Source of the DNA: Bacillota bacterium | Lineage (GTDB): Bacteria > Bacillota > Clostridia > Lachnospirales > Lachnospiraceae | Assembly: GCA_023436065.1 (NCBI GenBank) | Contig: JAEZKU010000009.1 | Span: 1-11,213 of the forward strand | Length of the DNA: 11,213 nt | Reading direction: 5' to 3' | In this document: positions 6,415 to 11,213 of the stretch, piece by piece | How the letters are laid out: every line of letters begins with the position of its first letter | Position numbering within the stretch: position 1 is the first letter of the stretch | Program-made: the position numbers and the translations under genes | The notes under the pieces: model-generated | The model's input: only the letters and a program-made list of their open reading frames with translations | The model's database searches: none | What the model was told of the DNA's origin: nothing

Positions 6415-7740
6415 ATGACCATGAAAAAAAAAGCACACATTATTAAAGAGATAGAAGCAGGCAGTATTGCCGAGGAACTGGAGCTTACTCCGGGTGATGA
6501 ACTGATTTCCATTAACGGAACCATCATCAAGGATGTTCTGGATTATCATTATCTGATTAAGGAGGAGGAGCTGACCGTCCTTGTGAAGAAGCTGGACGGA
6601 GAAGAGTGGGAGCTCGATATCGAGAAGGATTATGATGAGGATCTTGGTATTACCTTTGAAGAAGGTCTGATGGATGAATATCGTTCCTGCCGCAACAAAT
6701 GCATCTTCTGCTTCATTGATCAGATGCCGCCCGGAATGCGTGAAACCTTATATTTTAAGGATGATGATGCGAGACTTTCCTTTCTGCAGGGTAACTATAT
6801 CACGCTGACGAATATGAGTGATGAGGAGATTGACAGAATCCTTTTCTATAAGCTTTCCCCTATCAATATATCCATTCATACAACCAATGAGGAGCTGCGG
6901 TGCAAAATGCTCCACAACCGTTTTGCCGGAAGCTCCTTACAGAAGATGAAGCGGCTTAAGGACGGTGGGATTACCATGAACGGGCAGATTGTCCTCTGTA
7001 AGGGCTGGAATGACGGGGATGAGCTGGAGAAAACGATCCATGATCTATCTGCTTATCTGCCGGAGCTGCAGAGTGTCTCTGTCGTACCTGTCGGATTGAC
7101 TAAATTTAGGCAAGGACTTGAGGAGCTTACCCCCTTTTCTAAGGAGGAATCCCTGGAGGTACTCGATATCATCCATCGTTGGCAGAACATCTTCCTGACT
7201 CACTATCAGACCCGTTTTATCTATGCCAGTGATGAATGGTATATCAAGGCAGGACTCCCGATTCCTGATGCTGATTCCTATGAAGGTTATCCGCAGATTG
7301 AGAATGGAGTCGGTTTAATCAGATCCCTTCAGGATGAATTTGACGAATATTATGAGGAGTTAACCGGAGATGACAGGGTAAGGGACGTATCCATTGCGAC
7401 AGGCGTTCTTGCTTCCCCTTATATCAGTCAGCTATGTGAAAAGCTTAAGAATAAATTTCCCTTAATAAACGTGACTGTCCATACCATCATCAATGATTAT
7501 TTCGGAAATGATATCACGGTAGCCGGCCTCATAACCGGTGGGGATATGATCCGGCAACTGAAGGGAAAAGCACTTGGAGAAAGCCTTCTGATCCCCGATG
7601 TCATGCTGCGAAACGGAGAGACTGTATTACTGGATGATGTTACGGTTGAGGGCATGGAAAATGCTTTACAAACCAATATACGTATTGTACAATCAGATGG
7701 AAAGTCATTCATAGATAGCATAATACAAGCACATAAATAA
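6415..7740 (+). CDS. PDZ / radical-SAM-like / DUF512 protein
   Basis: The 441-residue protein has three parts. An N-terminal PDZ-like domain (about 7-65) contains the carboxylate-binding-type stretch SIAEELELTPGDELISINGT. A cysteine cluster C92-x3-C96-x2-C99 (SCRNKCIFCFIDQ) has the spacing of a radical SAM 4Fe-4S site. The C-terminal DUF512 domain runs from about 230 to the end. Between them are family-typical stretches such as DDDARLSFLQGNYITLTN and ISIHTTNEELR. The family is found in Clostridia and Cyanobacteria and has no established reaction known to me. A metal-dependent oxidoreductase or SAM enzyme is the usual guess. There is no membrane segment. ATG 6415 is preferred over 6397 because AAAGGA lies 8 bases before it. 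The stop is 19 bases from der, which it neighbours in many Clostridia, so a link to ribosome assembly or translation is conceivable but unproven. Confidence 0.93.
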   Translation: MTMKKKAHIIKEIEAGSIAEELELTPGDELISINGTIIKDVLDYHYLIKEEELTVLVKKLDGEEWELDIEKDYDEDLGITFEEGLMDEYRSCRNKCIFCFIDQMPPGMRETLYFKDDDARLSFLQGNYITLTNMSDEEIDRILFYKLSPINISIHTTNEELRCKMLHNRFAGSSLQKMKRLKDGGITMNGQIVLCKGWNDGDELEKTIHDLSAYLPELQSVSVVPVGLTKFRQGLEELTPFSKEESLEVLDIIHRWQNIFLTHYQTRFIYASDEWYIKAGLPIPDADSYEGYPQIENGVGLIRSLQDEFDEYYEELTGDDRVRDVSIATGVLASPYISQLCEKLKNKFPLINVTVHTIINDYFGNDITVAGLITGGDMIRQLKGKALGESLLIPDVMLRNGETVLLDDVTVEGMENALQTNIRIVQSDGKSFIDSIIQAHK

Positions 7741-7759
7741 TGAAAGGCACAGGTAAGAT

Positions 7760-9088
7760 ATGAGCAGACCAATCGTCGCCATTGTAGGCAGGCCGAATGT
7801 GGGAAAATCTACGTTATTTAATTCCCTGGCAGGGGAAAGGATTTCCATCGTGAAGGATTTCCCCGGAGTAACCAGAGACCGCATTTATGCCGATGTCACA
7901 TGGCTCAATTCACAATTTACCATGATAGATACCGGAGGTATCGAACCCGACAGTAAGGATGAGATGCTGTCCTATATGAGACAGCAGGCACAGATTGCTA
8001 TCGATACCGCCGATGTGATCATTTTTTTAGTAGATGTCAGACAGGGTCTGGTGGATTCCGACTTCAAGGTAGCGGATATGCTGCGCCGTTCGGCAAAGCC
8101 CGTTGTTCTGGTCGTGAATAAGGTTGATAATTTTGAAAAATTCATGCCCGATGTTTATGAGTTCTATAATCTCGGCATTGGCGAGCCCTTCCCGATCTCC
8201 GCATCAGGAAAGCTGGGCTTCGGTGACATGCTGGATGAGGTGGTAAAGCATTTCAAATCCGGCAATACCATGGAAGCGGAGGACGAGCGTCCCAGGATTG
8301 CAATCGTCGGTAAACCGAATGTCGGAAAATCCTCCATCGTGAACAAACTGGTGGGAGAGAACCGCGTAATTGTATCCAATATCGCAGGTACCACCCGTGA
8401 TGCGATCGATACCCCCATACGCCGCAATGGCAAGGAATATATTCTGATTGACACGGCAGGTCTTAGAAGAAAGAGTAAGATCAAGGAGGAGCTGGAACGT
8501 TTCAGCATCATCCGTACCGTTTCTGCCGTAGAACGTGCTGATGTCGTGGTTCTTGTCATCAATGCAGAGGAAGGCGTAACCGAACAGGATGCAAAGATAG
8601 CAGGAATTGCCCATGAACGTGGCAAAGGTATGATCATTGCCGTGAATAAATGGGATTTAATTGAGAAGAACAATAAAACCGTGAAAGAATATACAGTAGA
8701 TATTAAGGATGTTCTTTCCTATATGCCCTATGCGGAAATTCTCTTTATTTCTGCCGAGACAGGACAGAGACTGCATAAGCTTTTTGAAATGATAGAGATT
8801 GTAATACAGAATCAAAACCTCCGTATCGCCACCGGCGTACTGAATGAAATATTGATGGAAGCCGTATCTTTACAGCAGCCGCCTTCGGATAAGGGCAAAC
8901 GCCTGAAGCTTTATTATATCACGCAGGTATCAGTAAAGCCCCCTACCTTTGTCATCTTTGTAAATGATAAGGAATTGATGCATTATTCCTACACCAGATA
9001 CATCGAGAATAAGATCCGCGAAGCCTTCGGCTTTGGCGGAACACCATTAAAGTTTATCATCAGGGAGCGAAAGGAGAACGATAAATGA
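7760..9088 (+). CDS. der: Ribosome-associated GTPase Der (EngA)
   Basis: Der has two GTPase domains in tandem and is needed for assembly of the 50S subunit. The 442-residue product shows both complete. The first has GRPNVGKS (10-17), DTGG (57-60), NKVD (120-123) and SAS (147-149). The second has GKPNVGKS (184-191), DTAG (231-234), NKWD (296-299) and SAE (331-333). A KH-like C-terminal domain (about 350-442) follows, with LKLYYITQVSVKPPTFVIF and the ending GTPLKFIIRERK. Length and motifs are normal. The ribosome binding site is modest: GAAAGG 12 bases upstream, or AGGTAAG nearer the ATG. That suggests partial dependence on translation of the gene before it. Its stop overlaps the plsY start by 4 bases. 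Confidence 0.98.
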   Translation: MSRPIVAIVGRPNVGKSTLFNSLAGERISIVKDFPGVTRDRIYADVTWLNSQFTMIDTGGIEPDSKDEMLSYMRQQAQIAIDTADVIIFLVDVRQGLVDSDFKVADMLRRSAKPVVLVVNKVDNFEKFMPDVYEFYNLGIGEPFPISASGKLGFGDMLDEVVKHFKSGNTMEAEDERPRIAIVGKPNVGKSSIVNKLVGENRVIVSNIAGTTRDAIDTPIRRNGKEYILIDTAGLRRKSKIKEELERFSIIRTVSAVERADVVVLVINAEEGVTEQDAKIAGIAHERGKGMIIAVNKWDLIEKNNKTVKEYTVDIKDVLSYMPYAEILFISAETGQRLHKLFEMIEIVIQNQNLRIATGVLNEILMEAVSLQQPPSDKGKRLKLYYITQVSVKPPTFVIFVNDKELMHYSYTRYIENKIREAFGFGGTPLKFIIRERKENDK

Positions 9089-9711
9089 TTCTTAAAATCA
9101 TTCTTTGTTTGATTTTTGGATATTTATTTGGTTGTTTTTCAACAGGATATTTTGTAGGTAAATTAAACAGGGTAGATATTCGTAAATACGGAAGCGGTAA
9201 TGTCGGTACGACGAATGCACTTCGTACTATGGGTGCAAAAGCTGCAGCACTCACTCTGGCCGGTGATTGTATCAAGGCTGTTGCGGCAATACTGATTGTA
9301 AAGCTTGTTTTATTCCGAGGAGACGCAGCTCTGGATTTATTTGCAATCTATACCGGTCTCGGTGTAGTAATCGGTCACAATTATCCCTTCTGGCTGAAAT
9401 TCAAAGGCGGGAAGGGTATGGCAGCCACAGGCGGTGCTATGGCTACCATCGATCCACTGATTATCCCGATCGGTTTACCGATCTTTGTATTATCAATATT
9501 GATCACGAAGTATGTTTCTGTAGGTTCTCTGGCAATTTCCATCCTGTTTCCAATCTGGGTTGCCATCCGTTTCCCCGGCAACATACATATGCTGCTCGTA
9601 GCCTTAGCATTTACCGTACTGGCATTTATCAGGCATCAATCCAATATTAAGCGTCTGATGAATGGAACCGAAAATAAGATTGGCCAGCGTGTCAAAGTAG
9701 AAAAACAATAG
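9085..9711 (+). CDS. plsY: Glycerol-3-phosphate acyltransferase PlsY
   Basis: PlsY is an integral membrane enzyme that moves an acyl group from acyl-phosphate (made by PlsX) to position 1 of glycerol-3-phosphate, the first step of phospholipid synthesis. The 208-residue product has several hydrophobic membrane segments. It has the three conserved motifs: GSGNVGTTNALR (36-47), GHNYPFWLKFKGGKGMA (97-113), and RHQSNIKRLMNGTENKIG (183-200). The start overlaps the der stop (ATGA at 9085-9088) and has AAGGAG 8 bases upstream. gpsA, which makes its substrate glycerol-3-phosphate, starts 16 bases after the stop. The pair plsY-gpsA is a common arrangement and makes metabolic sense. Confidence 0.98.
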   Translation: MILKIILCLIFGYLFGCFSTGYFVGKLNRVDIRKYGSGNVGTTNALRTMGAKAAALTLAGDCIKAVAAILIVKLVLFRGDAALDLFAIYTGLGVVIGHNYPFWLKFKGGKGMAATGGAMATIDPLIIPIGLPIFVLSILITKYVSVGSLAISILFPIWVAIRFPGNIHMLLVALAFTVLAFIRHQSNIKRLMNGTENKIGQRVKVEKQ

Positions 9712-9727
9712 AATAAAGGAGGAGCTT

Positions 9728-10735
9728 ATGAGTAATATTAGTGTATTGGGTGCAGGTACCTGGGGTACAGCCCTCGCCATTCTGTTAAGCAATAACGGAC
9801 ATGAGGTAACCATCTGGACTATTGTTGAAAATGAAGCCCGCATGCTTTCAGAGCATCGCAATGAGATCAAGAATCTTCCGGGAGCCAAGCTTCCTGCAGA
9901 TGTAAAAGTTACAATGAACCTTGAAGAGGCTTGTAACGGAAAAGATCTGCTCGTTATGGCTGTCGCTTCTCCCTATATCCGTTCCACCGCAAAGCTCGTA
10001 AGCCCATATATCAAAGAAGGGCAGAAAATTGTAAATGTATCTAAGGGAATTGAAGATGTCACTCTTCGTACCCTTTCCGAAGTAATCAGCGAGGAGATTC
10101 CCCAGGCTGATGTTGCAGTCCTCTCAGGGCCCAGCCATGCAGAGGAGGTTAGCCGTGGTGTACCGACAACGATAGTGGTTGGTGCAAAAACCAAGGAAAC
10201 CGCAAGGTTCATACAGGATACATTTATGACAGATGTATTCCGTGTCTATACCAGCCCTGATATCATCGGGATCGAGCTGGGCGGATCACTGAAGAACGTC
10301 ATCGCCTTGGCTGCAGGTATCGTTGATGGACTTGGTCTCGGCGACAATACCAAGGCAGCTCTTATGACCCGAGGTATGGCGGAAATCAGTCGTTTGGGTG
10401 TAACACTTGGCGGAAAGATGGAGACCTTCTCCGGACTATCCGGCTTTGGTGATTTGTTCGTAACCTGCAACAGTAAGCATAGCCGTAACTGGAATGCCGG
10501 TTATCTGATGGGACAGGGAAAGAGCATGGAAGAAGCGAAACAGCAGGTGGGACAGGTTGTGGAAGGAATCAATTCCGCAAAGGCAGCACTTCATCTTGCA
10601 CAGCAACACGGCGTAGAGATGCCGATCGTTGAGCAGATCAATCTTGTTCTTTTTGAGAATAAATCAGCAAATGATGCGCTATATGATCTTCTTGGAAGAG
10701 ATAAGCGTAAAGAATATAAATCCTTAGAATGGTGA
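9728..10735 (+). CDS. gpsA: Glycerol-3-phosphate dehydrogenase [NAD(P)+]
   Basis: GpsA reduces dihydroxyacetone phosphate to sn-glycerol-3-phosphate for phospholipid synthesis, in the cytoplasm. The 335-residue product starts with the nucleotide-binding loop GAGTWG (8-13) in a Rossmann fold. It continues with NVSKGIE (K106), LSGPSHAEEV (132-141), and the catalytic block GGSLKNVIALAAGIVDGLG with K189. NTKAALMTRGMAEI, GLSGFGDLFVTC and the SRN of the substrate site (252-254) follow. Length is normal. A strong AAGGAGG (9717-9723) drives translation. It is the last gene of the long run from lepB and is followed by a 25-bp hairpin 22 bases after the stop. It supplies PlsY, encoded just upstream. 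Confidence 0.98.
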   Translation: MSNISVLGAGTWGTALAILLSNNGHEVTIWTIVENEARMLSEHRNEIKNLPGAKLPADVKVTMNLEEACNGKDLLVMAVASPYIRSTAKLVSPYIKEGQKIVNVSKGIEDVTLRTLSEVISEEIPQADVAVLSGPSHAEEVSRGVPTTIVVGAKTKETARFIQDTFMTDVFRVYTSPDIIGIELGGSLKNVIALAAGIVDGLGLGDNTKAALMTRGMAEISRLGVTLGGKMETFSGLSGFGDLFVTCNSKHSRNWNAGYLMGQGKSMEEAKQQVGQVVEGINSAKAALHLAQQHGVEMPIVEQINLVLFENKSANDALYDLLGRDKRKEYKSLEW

Positions 10736-10756
10736 TAGTTTCATATATCTACTGAC

Positions 10757-10822
10757 GCTGAGGTCAGAATAATAGGCATCCCTTACACACTGGATGCCTA
10801 TTATTCTGACCTCAGCTGTTTT
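10757..10822 (+). terminator. Perfect 25-bp inverted repeat, probable terminator after gpsA
   Basis: The left arm at 10757-10781 (beginning GCTGAGGTCAGAATAATAGG) is an exact reverse complement of 10792-10816, around a 10-base loop. TGTTTTA follows, so a short U tail exists on the + strand only. On the minus strand no T run follows. The position, just after the last gene of the operon, fits a terminator. The stem is longer and more perfect than the other two terminators in this window, so another role, such as a repeat or an RNA end-protecting structure, is possible. Confidence 0.75.
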
Positions 10823-11068
10823 ACATTAAAACTTACCTTTGTTCATCACAAACAGTTTATTTTATGATTTCTACAATATTATTTTCTTTGTGTTTTATAA
10901 GTGTCATTTGGATGATAAACTTCGCTATACTTATGTAACTTTATTATTATTTACTGTGGTTTTATTGGTGTTTGTTAGATGATAAGCTCTGCCATTCTTA
11001 TGCTATATTCATTATATTCTTTTCTGCGTTTATAATAGAATAAGCTTCTCTTTCCCTCTTGAACTTAT
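10823..11068. other. AT-rich noncoding gap before spoIVA, with a diverged direct repeat
   Basis: About 245 bases with no supported gene on either strand, much richer in A and T than the flanking genes. It holds two diverged copies of one sequence, 10892-10950 and 10959-11017, offset by 67 bases. They match at 40 of 59 positions with no gaps; the best blocks are GTTTTAT, GATGATAA and CTTATG-like. Further on, GAATAAG (11038-11044) and CTTATTC (11064-11070) can form a 7-bp stem with a 19-base loop. TTGTTC (10839-10844) and TATGAT (10863-10868), spaced by 18, form only a weak promoter-like pair. No tRNA, known riboswitch or transposase remnant is recognised. Confidence 0.5.
10892..11017. repeat. 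Two diverged direct repeat copies
   Basis: Copy one is 10892-10950 and copy two 10959-11017. Ungapped identity is 40 of 59, concentrated in GTTTTAT, GTGT, GATGATAA and CTTATG-type blocks. AT-rich sequence raises chance similarity, but the spaced exact blocks in the same order suggest an old tandem duplication or a repeated binding element. Confidence 0.4.
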
Positions 11069-11097
11069 TCATACTATGCGTATACCCTGCATATCTT
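11069..11097 (+). promoter_or_regulatory. Putative sigma-E promoter of spoIVA
   Basis: TCATACT (11069-11075) matches the sigma-E -35 pattern KMATATT at six of seven positions. CATATCTT (11090-11097) matches the -10 pattern CATACAMT at five of eight, keeping the CATA and final T. The spacer is 14 bases, within the normal range. Transcription would begin near 11104, just before the ribosome binding site. In B. subtilis spoIVA is made in the mother cell under sigma-E, which supports the reading. Confidence 0.55.
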
Positions 11098-11125
11098 TAA
11101 CTATAACCATAAGGAGGGTTGGCAT

Positions 11126-11213
11126 ATGTTAGGGCAGTACGATGTTTATAATGATATCCAGGCTAGGACAGGCGGTGAAATATACATCGGTGTGGTAGGG
11201 CCGGTCAGAACAG
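11126..11213 (+). CDS. spoIVA: Stage IV sporulation protein A (5' end only)
   Basis: SpoIVA is the ATPase that polymerises on the outer forespore membrane, anchored by SpoVM, and forms the base on which the spore coat is built. Only 29 codons are inside the window. They read MLGQYDVYNDIQARTGGEIY and then IGVVGPVRT, matching the family start, where D-I-x-x-R-T-G-G-D/E-I-Y is followed by IGVVGPVRTGKST. The window ends inside the Walker A motif. AAGGAGG (11111-11117), 8 bases before the ATG, supports the start. A sigma-E-like promoter lies upstream, and the gene is separated from gpsA by a terminator and a long gap, so it is a separate sporulation unit. Identity is sure from the N-terminus alone, given its strong conservation. 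Confidence 0.92.
   Translation, partial: MLGQYDVYNDIQARTGGEIYIGVVGPVRT

Noticed and set aside
8164..8673. Minus-strand open frame (169 codons) inside der
   Set aside because: Shadow of the conserved second GTPase domain; its protein is a low-complexity mix of S, T, R and L.
1..11213. Defence system, prophage, insertion sequence, CRISPR array or tRNA/rRNA genes
   Set aside because: Almost every base is covered by recognised core genes in conserved order; the remaining gaps show no transposase remnants, spaced identical repeats or cloverleaf sequences.

Overview
The window is a compact, single-direction stretch of bacterial housekeeping genes. It is all on the + strand, with short gaps and two 4-base ATGA overlaps. 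Moderate base composition, strong AAGGAGG-type ribosome binding sites, U-tailed hairpin terminators, an RNase HII with a long N-terminal extension and the start of spoIVA all point to an endospore-forming Firmicute. The order khpA-rimM-trmD-rplS-lepB-rbgA-rnhB-(flhB-like)-yraN-pgeF-DUF512-der-plsY-gpsA-spoIVA suggests a member of the Clostridia, most likely Lachnospiraceae. The family-level placement is inference from recalled gene order, not from a search.

Layout. At 1-230 is khpA, missing only the first base of its start codon. It is closed by a strong hairpin terminator at 258-301. A plausible sigma-A promoter (338-366) then opens rimM-trmD. A second promoter and possible leader in the trmD-rplS gap would give extra, separately controlled transcription of L19. 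A good terminator at 2260-2290 ends that unit. From lepB (start best placed at 2373) to gpsA (end 10735) the genes run almost without interruption: signal peptidase, ribosome-assembly GTPase RbgA, RNase HII, an orphan FlhB C-terminal-domain protein, the nuclease-fold protein YraN, peptidoglycan editing factor PgeF, a PDZ/radical-SAM-like/DUF512 protein, the double GTPase Der, the acyltransferase PlsY and glycerol-3-phosphate dehydrogenase GpsA. A perfect 25-bp inverted repeat follows gpsA. About 310 AT-rich noncoding bases then lead to a sigma-E-like promoter and the first 29 codons of spoIVA.

How the genes fit together. Most serve translation and ribosome assembly (KhpA, RimM, TrmD, L19, RbgA, Der). 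A second theme is the envelope: LepB, PgeF, and PlsY with GpsA, which supplies the glycerol-3-phosphate that PlsY acylates. RnhB handles RNA in DNA. SpoIVA begins a sporulation unit with its own control.

I see no defence island, mobile element, CRISPR array, tRNA or rRNA, and no convincing undescribed multi-gene system. Items worth a second look are small: the orphan FlhB tail, the DUF512 protein, the Glu at the usual TrmD catalytic Asp position, the possible L19 leader, and the unusual hairpin and diverged repeat in the gpsA-spoIVA gap. Three starts (rimM, trmD, DUF512) are set downstream of the longest reading frame with good support, and a fourth (lepB) with moderate support.
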